DNA of 64,000 bases from Paracoccus saliphilus (GCF_028553805.1 NZ_CP067140.1:4222001-4286000); one strand, 5' to 3'. Positions 52,172 to 61,995 are shown, counted from the first letter of the stretch. The notes: generated by a model from the letters alone, not told the origin. Made by a program: numbers and translations.

Positions 52172-54151
52172 TCATGCGGACCCTTGCTTGATCGGCAGAG
52201 CGCCAGCATGGACCCTCTGGGCGGCGATAGGTTTCGCCACCGTATATGTATCCTCGGTAACCTCCCTGGGGCGTATATCCATCGGAAGGTTGTCAGCCAA
52301 CAAAGAACGAATTGCGGGGACATCATGGCTTTTGCAAAGCCGTTTCAGCCGTTCGAGAAGGCCCGCGAGATTCTCCGGAGGTTGCGAAATATCGGTCTCG
52401 GTCATGATCCGCGGATGCTCTGTCTGCGTCGGTTGATCACCAATCAAAAGCTCTTCATACAGCTTCTCACCGGGACGCAGGCCAGTAAAACAAATCTCGA
52501 TATCACTCTGATCCAGACTTGGGGACGGCTTGGTTCCCGGCGGGATCACAACGGGTGAAAGGCCGGAAAGCTGCGCCATTCGTATCGCCAGATCCACGAT
52601 CCGAACAGGAGCCCCCATATCCAGCACAAAGACATCTCCTCCCTTCGCCATGGCGCCGGCCTGAATAACCAGCTGAGAAGCTTCCGAAATGGTCATGAAA
52701 TAGCGCGTGATCTCGGGGTGGGTCACCGTGATCGGGCCACCGGCCGCAATCTGCTGACGGAAGAGTGGGATCACTGATCCCGAGGAATCCAGCACATTCC
52801 CGAAACGTACGATAGAGAAAAGAGTGGTATCCTGACGCGCAGCGATGGCCTGACACACCAATTCGGCCAGACGCTTCGAGGCGCCCATGATATTTGCCGG
52901 TCGAACCGCCTTGTCTGTGGAAACCAGGATAAAGGCGCGAACCCCGGCCTCCACGGCAGCCTCGGCGAGAACCTCTGTCCCGAATATGTTGTTGTGAATG
53001 CCCTCAACGACATTGCTTTCGACAAGGGGGACATGCTTGTAGGCAGCCGCATGATAGATGGACTCGACACCGTGGTTTCGCAGAACGGCAGAGACACGGC
53101 CGGGATTCTGCACCGAACCAATGACGGGGATGATCTCGACCGAAGGGTACTTGGCGCGCGTCAGTGCCTGCAATTCCCGGTCGATGGCATAGAGATTGAA
53201 TTCCGAAAGTTCGAACAACACGATCCGTTTGGGACCGTATTCGAGGATCTGGCGGCACAGCTCTGAACCGATGGTTCCTCCAGCCCCGGTCACCATGACT
53301 ACCTTGCCACGCACGTTGCGGTTCATCAGGCCACGACGAGGCGGAACAGGGTCTCTGCCGAGCAAGTCATCTACGGAAACTTCCGTGATGTCGCTGATTT
53401 TCGTTCGCCCCGAGACGATATCGGTCATACCGGGGATCGTTTGGACATGGATCGGCAGCTTGTCGAGCCGGCGCAAGACCTTCGCCCGTGCCGTTCGGCT
53501 GATGCTCGGCATGGCCAGAAGCAGGCTCTTGGCACCGTAATTATCGATAAGCTTGGGCAGGTTCTGGGGCGCATGAACCGGACAGCCGCTAATCGTCCGC
53601 CCCTGCAGGCTCTTGTCGTCATCAACGAAGGCAACCGGCAAATAATCGGGCCCGGTCTGCAGCGATAATTGCAATTGTCGTCCCGCTGTTCCCGCACCAT
53701 AGATGATGACTCGGGTTTTAGGGCGCTGCTGAACGCCGACCAACATGCGGCGCATGAAGATTCGCAGCCCTCCGATCGAGACGAGAGCCAAAAGCGCGTA
53801 GATGACGAGGACGGACGGAGAGATGCGCGTTTCGGAAATGCTGCTGACCAAGCCAAGCACGAGGGTGGAGAACACAACGCCTGATATGATCGTCTTGTAG
53901 GCTCGCGAGGTGATGTAGCGCACAACGGCACGGTAAAAGCCAAGCTTGATAAAGCTTGCGAGGCTAACTGGAATGACAATCCCCAGCATCCACCAGAACG
54001 GCCATTCAACAAGAAAGCCCAAGCGTTCGTGATAGAGCAGCATCGCAACAATGAGGCTGAGAGCGATAAGAACCGCATCCGTACAAAGCTGGATCAGGCG
54101 TTTTTGGCCAAGGCTTAAGCCAACAAGCCAGTTGGCCAACTGATGCGGCAT
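52172..54151 (-). CDS. Polysaccharide biosynthesis nucleoside-diphosphate sugar 4,6-dehydratase (CapD/FlaA1/PglF type)
   Basis: A 659-aa protein with an N-terminal four-helix membrane region (about residues 15-125), a nucleotide-binding domain, and an extended-SDR domain. The last begins at VVMVTGAGGTIGSELCRQIL, with the catalytic STDKAVRPANIMGASKR (Thr-Asp-Lys in place of the usual Tyr set, typical of PglF-like dehydratases). It makes UDP-4-keto-6-deoxy sugars for surface glycans. It stands alone on the minus strand between two plus-strand glycan genes. Confidence 0.88.
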   Translation of the reverse strand: MPHQLANWLVGLSLGQKRLIQLCTDAVLIALSLIVAMLLYHERLGFLVEWPFWWMLGIVIPVSLASFIKLGFYRAVVRYITSRAYKTIISGVVFSTLVLGLVSSISETRISPSVLVIYALLALVSIGGLRIFMRRMLVGVQQRPKTRVIIYGAGTAGRQLQLSLQTGPDYLPVAFVDDDKSLQGRTISGCPVHAPQNLPKLIDNYGAKSLLLAMPSISRTARAKVLRRLDKLPIHVQTIPGMTDIVSGRTKISDITEVSVDDLLGRDPVPPRRGLMNRNVRGKVVMVTGAGGTIGSELCRQILEYGPKRIVLFELSEFNLYAIDRELQALTRAKYPSVEIIPVIGSVQNPGRVSAVLRNHGVESIYHAAAYKHVPLVESNVVEGIHNNIFGTEVLAEAAVEAGVRAFILVSTDKAVRPANIMGASKRLAELVCQAIAARQDTTLFSIVRFGNVLDSSGSVIPLFRQQIAAGGPITVTHPEITRYFMTISEASQLVIQAGAMAKGGDVFVLDMGAPVRIVDLAIRMAQLSGLSPVVIPPGTKPSPSLDQSDIEICFTGLRPGEKLYEELLIGDQPTQTEHPRIMTETDISQPPENLAGLLERLKRLCKSHDVPAIRSLLADNLPMDIRPREVTEDTYTVAKPIAAQRVHAGALPIKQGSA

Positions 54152-54482
54152 GTGCTAAAGCCTCACTGACAGTGGGCGAAGTGAACAAGACACTTCTCCG
54201 TCTGGAACTGCGGTGACAAAACAACGGTACAATGATACAAAAGCAAGCTCATTTATTCCTTCTGTAAAGAATATACAACAAAAGAGCAGCAAATTCAGTC
54301 CGACATGATGCCTTCGTGCAACTTGAGCATGCAAGTTTCGCAGGCCCTAGGGAAAGCCGCAAGTGGCGGGGAGCCAGTGCGGGCAGTTCATTGCCTAGCC
54401 CGCTTGTATCCACCAAACCAGCGAAAGTATGGTCGGGACGAAAGGCATAGCCCGGTAGCGGGGCTGGGAGAGATCGGGACAA
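54152..54482. other. 331-bp intergenic region, mostly featureless
   Basis: Between the CapD-like gene (minus) and the carbamoyltransferase gene (plus). AT-rich near 54230-54300, GC-rich after that. One short inverted repeat, AACTTG-6-CAAGTT (54320-54337), could be a regulatory site. The ribosome site GGGAGAG lies about 10 bp before the next start. I see no ORF, RNA gene or repeat family that I would support. Confidence 0.4.
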
Positions 54483-56219
54483 ATGTCGTATACTCTGGGG
54501 CTCGCCACGATGGACAACAGTGCTGCCGCACTGTTTCAGGGCAACCGGCTGGTTGCCGCCATTGAAGAAGAGCGGCTGAGTCGCATCAAGAACGATGGCA
54601 GTTTTCCGCATCTCGCCATTTCCGAAGTTCTTGATATCGCGGGTATTCGGCTTTCGAATGTTGATACGATCGCGGTTTATTGGAAGCCGTGGCAACTTGA
54701 CACCCGGGTTTCAGGAACATTGCGCAAGCTGGCCACAGCACCACTGGCGCGTGCGGCAATCCTGGCGCGGCTGCAAGACATGGCGGGAACCGGACCTGCC
54801 CGGAACGATCCACCTCCCGGTTCCTGGCGGGACTTGTTCCGGCTGCGCAAGATACTGACCAAACATCATGGCCCAACCTCCGCCCACCTTCACTTCATCG
54901 ATCATCACCACAGTCACCAGCTTTACGGCGAGGCGATGCGCGATTGGAATGGTTGCCTATCGCTTTCCTACGATGGGGGCGGCGAGCGGAATTCCACCGT
55001 TCTGACTGCGGTCCGGGACGGACGGCGGCAGGTCGTCACCTGTCACCGCTGGCCAAACTCACTTGGCCATTATTACGCGACCTTCACCGGCTATCTCGGG
55101 TTCAAGATGCTCGAGGGCGAATACAAGTTGATGGGGCTTGCCCCCTATGGCAAGCCGCGCTGGCGCGACACGATCCTTACCGAGGTACTGCAACTCGAAC
55201 CGGAAGGACGCTACCGGCTGAATACCACGATTTGCGACTATCACGCCGCCTTGCAAGGCCGTTTCCACCCACGCCTGAAGGAGCTTTTCGGTCCGCCGCG
55301 TGCACCCGACGCCCCCTTGACGGAAGAGCATATTGATCTGGCCACCAGCCTGCAGGCGGCATTCGAGGCGGTCCAGACCCATGTACTGTCCTATGGGAAA
55401 AAGCGGCATCCCGATCTCAGGCGGCTGGTGATTTCGGGGGGATCGGCGCTGAATGTCACTGCCAATGGCCGATTGTTGCAAGCTGGTATGTTCGACGAAA
55501 TCATCATTCCACCTGCCCCCCACGATGCGGGTTGCGCGGTCGGCGCAGCGCTGGCGGTGCTGCCGGATGCCGAAAAGCCATCTGTACGCAGCCCCTATCA
55601 GGGCCGGGACTACTCTGCCGCCGAGATTGCCACAGCCATTGCCGCACATTGCAGAACCCCGCCGCCACCCCTGCCCGAGCATCAGCTGATAGAAACCACC
55701 GCGCAGATGCTGACCGAGGGCAGGCTCATCGCCTGGTTCCAGGGCCGCGCCGAATTCGGCCCTCGGGCCCTTGGCGCGCGCTCGTTTCTGGCCGATCCAC
55801 GCCGCGACGAGATCCGCGAGAAGTTGAATGACAAGATCAAGAAGCGCGAGCTCTTTCGCCCCTTCGCGCCTTCGGTGACCGAAGATGGCGCCCCTTCCCT
55901 TTTTGCGCTGGACCAGCCCAGCCCCTATATGAACATCGTCGCGGACGTGATCGGTACGTCCATCCCCGCAGTCACCCATGTTGACGGCACGGCGCGTGTA
56001 CATACCGTCAGCCGCGATGCGCATGCACGTTATCACGCGCTCATCGCCCGTTTCGGCGAATTGACAGGCGTGCCAGCCCTTCTGAATACGTCCTTCAATA
56101 TCCAGGAACCGATCGTATATTCCCCCGAGCATGCACTGCGGACCTTTGCCGCATCGGGTGTTGATGCCCTTGTCATTGGCGATCACGTGCTAACGCGCGA
56201 GGATCTGGTGTGTCCCTGA
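54483..56219 (+). CDS. Carbamoyltransferase (NodU/CmcH/TobZ family)
   Basis: A 578-aa enzyme beginning MSYTLGLATMDNSAAALFQG. It shows the nodulation-protein-U type metal-binding region FIDHHHSHQLYGEAM in its first third, LSYDGGGERNSTVL, and a C-terminal PFAPSVTEDGAP-type region with EFGPRALGARSFLADPRRDEIREKLN in outline. The two parts match the Kae1-like and YrdC-like domains of carbamoyltransferases, which make O-carbamoylated sugars. It overlaps the deacetylase gene by 10 bp and is probably part of the glycan-decoration operon. Confidence 0.87.
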   Translation: MSYTLGLATMDNSAAALFQGNRLVAAIEEERLSRIKNDGSFPHLAISEVLDIAGIRLSNVDTIAVYWKPWQLDTRVSGTLRKLATAPLARAAILARLQDMAGTGPARNDPPPGSWRDLFRLRKILTKHHGPTSAHLHFIDHHHSHQLYGEAMRDWNGCLSLSYDGGGERNSTVLTAVRDGRRQVVTCHRWPNSLGHYYATFTGYLGFKMLEGEYKLMGLAPYGKPRWRDTILTEVLQLEPEGRYRLNTTICDYHAALQGRFHPRLKELFGPPRAPDAPLTEEHIDLATSLQAAFEAVQTHVLSYGKKRHPDLRRLVISGGSALNVTANGRLLQAGMFDEIIIPPAPHDAGCAVGAALAVLPDAEKPSVRSPYQGRDYSAAEIATAIAAHCRTPPPPLPEHQLIETTAQMLTEGRLIAWFQGRAEFGPRALGARSFLADPRRDEIREKLNDKIKKRELFRPFAPSVTEDGAPSLFALDQPSPYMNIVADVIGTSIPAVTHVDGTARVHTVSRDAHARYHALIARFGELTGVPALLNTSFNIQEPIVYSPEHALRTFAASGVDALVIGDHVLTREDLVCP

Positions 56220-57073
56220 TCCTCAGCATCGATTTCGAGGACATGGCCCATGACATGAAGCGCGATCTGGGCCTGTGGGAAACCGGTCCGATCCGTGCCG
56301 ATGCGCTTTGGCAAAGCTATCACGACATCGACGCTTTCCTCCGGGCGCATGGCGGGGCAACGGGTCAAAAGGCTACCTTTTTCTGCACCGGAGTAATTGC
56401 CGAGCAGGAACCAGACCTGATCGCCCGGATCGCCGCCGACGGACATGAGATCGCCTGTCACTACCATTTCCATGATCGCATGGACGGGCAGGATATTACC
56501 ATCGTCGATCGCATGCTCGGGCGGGCGAAGGCAGCGCTGGAGGACGCCTCCGGTGTAACGGTGCGCGGTTTTCGGGCCCCCCAGTTCCGGATCGATCGAA
56601 CCGAGCCATCACAATATCGCACCGTCATACGGTATTTCGATTACGATAGTTCCTTTCCAGCCGCAGATCGCGAAGAGGTCGCCGCTTTCCGTGCCGCCAT
56701 GGACCTGGGTGATTTCCCGATCCTGCCGATCTATCGCGGGCAGATCATGGGACAGAATTTCAGGCTTGGAGGCAGTTATCTGAAACTGTTTCCCGGCGCG
56801 ATGGCGCGCCGGTCAATCGCCGCCGCCGAAGCGGCCGGGTTCGCTCCGCATATCTATCTACATCCCTACGAATTTACCGCGAACGGCAGCTATCGGCTCT
56901 CGTCCCGCGAACGCCGCCCGCTTGGCATGCCCCGGGCACTTTACTGGGGTGTCCGACAGGAACAATGGCACCGGGCGGGGAATCGAAGCCTGCCCACGAA
57001 ATTGGCGTACCTGATCGGTCGTGACGGACTTGCCGGTCGCCTCGACGATCTTGTCCCCACCATCAAAGCCTAG
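56210..57073 (+). CDS. Polysaccharide deacetylase (NodB-like)
   Basis: A 287-aa CE4-fold protein starting with a GTG. SLILSIDFEDMAHDM gives the catalytic Asp pair region and TFFCTGVIAEQEPDLIARIAADGHEIACHYHFHDRM in outline contains the metal His residues (HEIACHYH). The later FRAPQFRIDRTEP is a motif 3-like region. It would remove acetyl groups from a glycan or lipid-linked sugar. Coupled to the carbamoyltransferase gene by a 10-bp overlap; it ends 16 bp from the convergent glycosyltransferase gene. Confidence 0.85.
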   Translation: MSLILSIDFEDMAHDMKRDLGLWETGPIRADALWQSYHDIDAFLRAHGGATGQKATFFCTGVIAEQEPDLIARIAADGHEIACHYHFHDRMDGQDITIVDRMLGRAKAALEDASGVTVRGFRAPQFRIDRTEPSQYRTVIRYFDYDSSFPAADREEVAAFRAAMDLGDFPILPIYRGQIMGQNFRLGGSYLKLFPGAMARRSIAAAEAAGFAPHIYLHPYEFTANGSYRLSSRERRPLGMPRALYWGVRQEQWHRAGNRSLPTKLAYLIGRDGLAGRLDDLVPTIKA

Positions 57074-57089
57074 GCATTTCCGAATTGCG

Positions 57090-58112
57090 CTAGGGTTTGC
57101 GGCCCATTTCAGCCTGCGCCGCAGCCATGCGATGCACCTCGTCGACCCGCCCGCGACGCCGCAAAAGCCCATCACGAATCCCGATCCACATCAGGCGTCG
57201 ATAGGCGGGGCGCTCTGCCGGGGCGGCATGGCGTGCGCGCCGCGCCCATATGACGACATACCAGGCAAGCGCCAGTGGAAAGATCAGCGGCCCGGCCGAA
57301 GCGCGCGCGATATCGACGCCATTGCGGCAGTGGTAGTAGATCTTCCACAACGGGTGATAGACGAAATTCTGATCCATCGAGCCGCAATCATGCACGAAGC
57401 GGGTAGCCGGATCGAAGAACATCCTCAGCCCCGATCGGCGTAGTCGCAGGCTGTAAAGGATGTCGTCGCCGTAAATGAACAACCCACCCTCAGGCAAACC
57501 GGCCTTTCGCCACCCTGCGCGAGAAACGAAAAAGCCGACGAACGAAGCCGTATCGATTTCGATGAGCCGGTTCTCGGCGGGGCCGGAGGCGGGAATATAG
57601 GCCTTGTCGGGTTGTTTGAAACCGGCTCGATTGCCCCGTGTCAATGTCGCCCAGAGCATCCTTGGGTGCCAGAACGGATTATAGCCGGGCCGGTTCATCT
57701 CGGCCAGGCTCCCATCGGGGGAATAGACGGCCGCCGCCACCGCACCGGTATCGGGCGGCAGGGCTGCAACCGTCTCTGCAAATATGGTCAGCGCCTCTTT
57801 CTCGGGCCAGGCATCATCGTCCAGAAGCAGGACCCAATCGGGCTCTTCCTCGGCGATCAGCCAATCCATCCCTGCCTCGAAACCACCTGCCCCGCCGCAA
57901 TTCTCGGGCATTGTCAGAGTTTTCACACGAGGATCGGTCTGCGCTGCCAGGAATTCGGCAGTGCCATCGGTCGCCGCATTGTCGACCACCACGACCCGCG
58001 CAGGGCCACTGTCCAGCAGTCGAGGCAAAGTCTCGCGTAGTCGGTCCAACCGATTGTAGGTGACAAGAACCGCTGCAATACGGGACTTTTCTGGCGGAAT
58101 GTCCTGAGTCAC
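57090..58112 (-). CDS. Glycosyltransferase family 2 (GlfT/rhamnosyltransferase-like)
   Basis: A 340-aa GT-A enzyme with VLVTYNRLDRLRETLP, VVVVDNAATDGTAEF (nucleotide sugar contacts), the acidic LLLDDDAWPE (DxD-type) and a later GGLFIYGDDILYSLRL (ED-type catalytic region). The hydrophobic segment near residues 285-305 may be membrane associated. The start is GTG at 58112 with AAGGAAA upstream; the open frame runs further to 58286 without support. It points into the same gene block as the deacetylase. Confidence 0.82.
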   Translation of the reverse strand: MTQDIPPEKSRIAAVLVTYNRLDRLRETLPRLLDSGPARVVVVDNAATDGTAEFLAAQTDPRVKTLTMPENCGGAGGFEAGMDWLIAEEEPDWVLLLDDDAWPEKEALTIFAETVAALPPDTGAVAAAVYSPDGSLAEMNRPGYNPFWHPRMLWATLTRGNRAGFKQPDKAYIPASGPAENRLIEIDTASFVGFFVSRAGWRKAGLPEGGLFIYGDDILYSLRLRRSGLRMFFDPATRFVHDCGSMDQNFVYHPLWKIYYHCRNGVDIARASAGPLIFPLALAWYVVIWARRARHAAPAERPAYRRLMWIGIRDGLLRRRGRVDEVHRMAAAQAEMGRKP

Positions 58113-58282
58113 AACGATTTCCTTGTAAAGCGCATCGCAGGGCGGTTGTTGGCGAGTGTAAAGACCGAATTTCCCGCGGGAGATAGCACCGCGCAATCTT
58201 GGTGGCCAGCATCGACACGGAAATTCTTGTTCAAAAGACCGTCCCTTGGCGCCCAAGCGATTGCCGAAGGCACATGACGACA

Positions 58283-59338
58283 TCACCTGTCATTTTTCAG
58301 CCAGCCGCGGAAGCGGCGCATGCGCAGCTCATGCGTATGCGCATACCATTCGGAATCGCGAACCAGCATGCGTGAACCATGTTCGGGGGAATTGGGCAAA
58401 TGGGGCCGCATCGGGGTCGCATCCAGCGGGTTCAGGCCGATGCGTTCGAAGGCATCGGGACGAGACGGGCCGTAGGGGATACGAGATGCCAGCGCTGCCA
58501 TCGGCTCCGGCCGCGCAGCGAAGGCGATAAAGGATTTGGCCGCCTCTTGCCTGCGCGAACTGGCCGGAATCGCCCATGCATCGTTCGAGATGATACGGCC
58601 GTCCCACAGGATCGCGATATTCGCCTTTTCCTCGTGTTTCAGCGCGAAAAAGCGGCCATTATATCCTGACGCCATGACAGCTCGGCCATCTGCGAGCATT
58701 TCGGCGGCCTCAGCCGGATTCTGCCACCAGATGATATCATCGCGAATCCGGTCGAGCGCGCGGAAGGCCAGATCGAGCCCTCTTTCAGTGGATAACAGAT
58801 CATAAACCTGTATCGCAGGTACGCCTTCGGCCAACAGTGCCCATTCAAGGATGACATCGGGGCGTTTCTCCAGCCCACGCGCACCTGGAAAGCGCTCCGT
58901 ATCGAAGAAATCCTCGATCGAGTTCGGCTTCACTCCCGGGAAACGGCGGTCGTCATAGGCCATCACCGTCGCAAAGATTGTATGAGGCACAGAGCAACGC
59001 CGGATCGGAGCAGGAGAGAAGTCGTCCGGATCAAGACCCAGTTCGTCTGGATCGAGGGGAAGGATATCTCCTCTTTCACATGCCGCGATCGCCTGATCCT
59101 CGACCATGTCGACAACATCCCAGTTTTCCGACGCGGCGCGGGTGGTCAGCCCATCCGGCTCTCCGGCATATTGATGGATCTCCAGCTCCTCTCCGGTTTG
59201 CTCGCTGTAAGGTTCAAAGATCGCCTCTTTCTGCGCCGCCTCATATGCGCCGCCCCAACTGACCACATTCAGCGGCTCTGCCGAGACCGGCATCGACAGC
59301 AACAGGGCAAGGATTGGGGTCGAACTAAAGCGCGGCAT
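58283..59338 (-). CDS. Orphan PotD-like ABC substrate-binding protein
   Basis: A 351-aa periplasmic binding protein with a signal peptide (MPRFSSTPILALLLSMPVSA and cleavage near SAEP). It shows the spermidine/putrescine-binding (SBP_bac_8-like) pattern NVVSWGGAYEAAQKEAIFEPY followed by NWDVVDMVEDQ. No permease or ATPase lies nearby, so it depends on a remote system or has another role. It overlaps the ClC gene by 14 bp (its start lies inside the 3' end of that gene), so it is likely co-transcribed. Confidence 0.8.
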   Translation of the reverse strand: MPRFSSTPILALLLSMPVSAEPLNVVSWGGAYEAAQKEAIFEPYSEQTGEELEIHQYAGEPDGLTTRAASENWDVVDMVEDQAIAACERGDILPLDPDELGLDPDDFSPAPIRRCSVPHTIFATVMAYDDRRFPGVKPNSIEDFFDTERFPGARGLEKRPDVILEWALLAEGVPAIQVYDLLSTERGLDLAFRALDRIRDDIIWWQNPAEAAEMLADGRAVMASGYNGRFFALKHEEKANIAILWDGRIISNDAWAIPASSRRQEAAKSFIAFAARPEPMAALASRIPYGPSRPDAFERIGLNPLDATPMRPHLPNSPEHGSRMLVRDSEWYAHTHELRMRRFRGWLKNDR

Positions 59339-61049
59339 TCTCTTCCTCGCGCAAGCGCCCGGATAAATCGAGATAGGCCCGGATCAATGCCGCCTCGGGA
59401 ACTGCGCCCAGATAACGCCCCGACTCGTCGATGACGGCCACGGCATCGCCGACGAAATCACCAAGCCGCGCCATGGCGGCGAAAATGCTGGTTGCCTTGT
59501 CGAAGACCAGTGACGCGGGGCGCATCACCTCAGCCACGGAAGCGGTGTCCACCGCATCCCGCAGATCGGCCAGCGAGACGGTGCCGGCCAACCGACCCGC
59601 CTGATCCAACACAAATGCCGTATTGCGGCCCTGCAACATTGCCCATATCTGCGTCGCGCCGTCGGTCATTCGGCAGGTCGGGAAATCATTGCGCAGCAAT
59701 CCTATGACAGTTTGCGCCTCCATGCGGGCGCGATCCCGTCCTTGTTGCAGGATGATGTTGCGGCCAGCGAGCTGCCGGTCGAAAAGCGAGCGGCCAAAGG
59801 CGCGATGGCCGATCATGTTCGAGATTACGACCGACACCATCGCGGCAATGGTGATGTCGTAATTATGGGTCAATTCGAACAGGATCAGGATGCAGGTCAG
59901 CGGCGCTCCGATAATCGGCGAGGCCAAGGCCATCATCCCGGCCAGCGCATAAGGCGCAACCCCGGATTGCGGCATGAATGGCGCCCAGATGGCCCAGAAG
60001 AACGCACCCAATAGGATCCCGATCAGGAGCGCCGGGCTGAACACTCCACCGGCGAAACCAAAGCCGATGCAAAGCGCGCTGAGGGTAATCTTGGCCGCGA
60101 TGATCATCGCCAGCTCGGATGTGCCGAAAGCGCCCGGAATGGTGGCGAAGCGCAATGTCTCGTTGCCGATGCCCAGAATATCCGGCAACCACAGTCCAGT
60201 CAGCCCAACCCCCAATCCTGCGACCGCCGGGCGCAACCAGCCGGGCAAGGAAGACGCGGCAGCCAATCTGGCCATCCGCAAGATCAAATGCATGAAGCAT
60301 ATCGCGGTCACTGCCCCGACGACACCAAGCAGGGCAAAGAGAAGAAACTCGTGCCAATACCGCACGCCTTCGAAGGCAACGAGGAACAGCGGCTCGCGTT
60401 CGAAGATCAGTGAGGCGGTCACGAAACCGGTCGTTGCCGCAATGGTCACTGGTGCAAAGGCGCGGGTAGAGTAGTGGCGCAATACGACCTCATGCGCAAA
60501 GACCATTCCGGCGATGGGCGCGTTGAACGCCGTCGCGATAGCCGCAGCCACGCCGCATGCGATGCCTATTTCGGGAAGATCGGGGATTGCCAGCCGAAAT
60601 CGTCGGATCAGTCCACCGATCAGCGCACCAAGATAGACCATTGGTCCATATTGACCGACCGATGCCCCGCTTCCCAACGAAATGACGGCGGCCAATGTCG
60701 AGCCGAACCCGTGGCGTGGCGCTGGCAAGGGATTTGCAAGCTGAACGGCGGCGATGACATCCGGCGGCCCCAATGGCCGCCCGCCAGATTGCCTGACAAG
60801 CAATCCGACCACGGCACCGCCGATTGTGGGTACAAGCACGGTGGCGGCGGCAAGAAATACCGTGTTTCCGTCCCATTGCACCCGGCTGCGGGGAGAAATC
60901 AGCAGCGCATCATTCATCCAGCCGACTGCTTCGACGAAGAGCAGCGCCCCCAGGGAGGCGATGCTTCCAATCACGATTGCAACGGCACAAAGTATCGGCA
61001 CACGCCGGAAAACTTCGGCAAGACCCTGCGACTTGGAACCTCGATCCAT
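59325..61049 (-). CDS. ClC-family chloride channel/transporter with CBS domains, non-standard filter
   Basis: A 574-aa protein. The membrane domain spans about residues 1-430 (18-helix ClC fold) and two CBS domains follow (about 440-560). The family GREGP filter is GQYGP here (GASVGQYGPMVYL), so the gating glutamate is Tyr. In FNAPIAGMVFAHEVVL, the first of the two glutamates in the E. coli FIIEE segment is kept but the second, Glu203, becomes Val. The GSGIP filter segment reads GPPDVIAA. The FAGGVFSPAL segment matches the expected GGIFAP. Loss of both glutamates suggests a channel-like chloride or other anion pathway rather than H+/Cl- exchange (inference). Confidence 0.82.
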   Translation of the reverse strand: MDRGSKSQGLAEVFRRVPILCAVAIVIGSIASLGALLFVEAVGWMNDALLISPRSRVQWDGNTVFLAAATVLVPTIGGAVVGLLVRQSGGRPLGPPDVIAAVQLANPLPAPRHGFGSTLAAVISLGSGASVGQYGPMVYLGALIGGLIRRFRLAIPDLPEIGIACGVAAAIATAFNAPIAGMVFAHEVVLRHYSTRAFAPVTIAATTGFVTASLIFEREPLFLVAFEGVRYWHEFLLFALLGVVGAVTAICFMHLILRMARLAAASSLPGWLRPAVAGLGVGLTGLWLPDILGIGNETLRFATIPGAFGTSELAMIIAAKITLSALCIGFGFAGGVFSPALLIGILLGAFFWAIWAPFMPQSGVAPYALAGMMALASPIIGAPLTCILILFELTHNYDITIAAMVSVVISNMIGHRAFGRSLFDRQLAGRNIILQQGRDRARMEAQTVIGLLRNDFPTCRMTDGATQIWAMLQGRNTAFVLDQAGRLAGTVSLADLRDAVDTASVAEVMRPASLVFDKATSIFAAMARLGDFVGDAVAVIDESGRYLGAVPEAALIRAYLDLSGRLREEENAAL

Positions 61050-61149
61050 GCAGGCATCGTGTCCCGATTGTATTCAGCGGTCAATCATTCGTGAATGGCT
61101 TCGATGATATCGCCTGGCGGTGAAGCGGTGTTCCGAGCGTCCGTTCCGG

Positions 61150-61995
61150 CTACCTGTCCGCGACGCAGTTTTGTCTCTGACTGCCCAGCCCCTCGACGCC
61201 AAGTTCCACGACATCGCCGGCTTTCAGATAGCGCGGCGGCTTCATTCCCATGCCAACTCCGGGCGGAGTGCCGGTGGAAATGATGTCTCCGGGTTGTAGC
61301 GACATGAAGCGCGACAGGTAAGAGACCAGATGCGCCACACCGTAAACCATGGTCCTGGTAGAGCCATCCTGCATGGTCTGACCGTTGACCTTCAGCCACA
61401 ATGGCAGGTTCTGCGGATCGGCGATCTCGTCTTTCGTCACCAGCCATGGACCGATCGGCCCGAAGCTGTCAGCGGATTTACCCTTGGTCCATTGACCCTG
61501 ATGCTCGTTCTGAAATGCGCGCTCGGACACATCGTGGCAAACGCAATAGCCAGCCACATGGTCCAGCGCGTCCGCTTCGCTCACATATTTCGCCGTCTTG
61601 CCGATGACGATGCCAAGTTCGACCTCCCAGTCGGTTTTCTCCGAACCGCGCGGGATGATCAGATCGTCATCGGGCCCGCAAATTGCCGATGTTGCCTTCA
61701 TGAATATGACAGGCTCGGACGGTACATCCATCCCGGCTTCCACGGCATGATCGGCATAGTTGAGGCCGATGCAGATGAATTTTCCGACGCCGGCGATACA
61801 AGGGCCGATGCGCGGGTTACCCTCGACAAGCGGCAATGTCTGCGCATCGGTCGATGCGAGCACCGCGAGATTACCGGGGGACAGCGCGTCCCCGCCGATA
61901 TCGGCAACCCTTGCGGAAAGGTCACGCAGCTTGCCATCCGAATCGATCAGTCCGGGTTTCTCGGCACCCGGTGCGCCATAGCGGATCAGTTTCAT
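61150..61995 (-). CDS. Fumarylacetoacetate hydrolase-family protein
   Basis: A 281-aa FAH-fold enzyme with the metal-binding residues of KTDWEVELGIVIGK and GFGPI-type DSFGPIGPWLVT. The central CIGLNYADHAVEAGMD is the usual family start of the catalytic domain, and SLQPGDIISTGTPPGVGMGMKPP is the substrate-entry signature. Members cleave acylpyruvates or ketoacid intermediates in aromatic and other catabolism. There is no pathway neighbour here, so the substrate is unknown. It diverges from the NfeD gene. Confidence 0.87.
   Translation of the reverse strand: MKLIRYGAPGAEKPGLIDSDGKLRDLSARVADIGGDALSPGNLAVLASTDAQTLPLVEGNPRIGPCIAGVGKFICIGLNYADHAVEAGMDVPSEPVIFMKATSAICGPDDDLIIPRGSEKTDWEVELGIVIGKTAKYVSEADALDHVAGYCVCHDVSERAFQNEHQGQWTKGKSADSFGPIGPWLVTKDEIADPQNLPLWLKVNGQTMQDGSTRTMVYGVAHLVSYLSRFMSLQPGDIISTGTPPGVGMGMKPPRYLKAGDVVELGVEGLGSQRQNCVADR

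Noticed and set aside
55059..56186. 375-aa minus-strand frame over the carbamoyltransferase gene
   Set aside because: Antisense to a conserved enzyme with no own motif.
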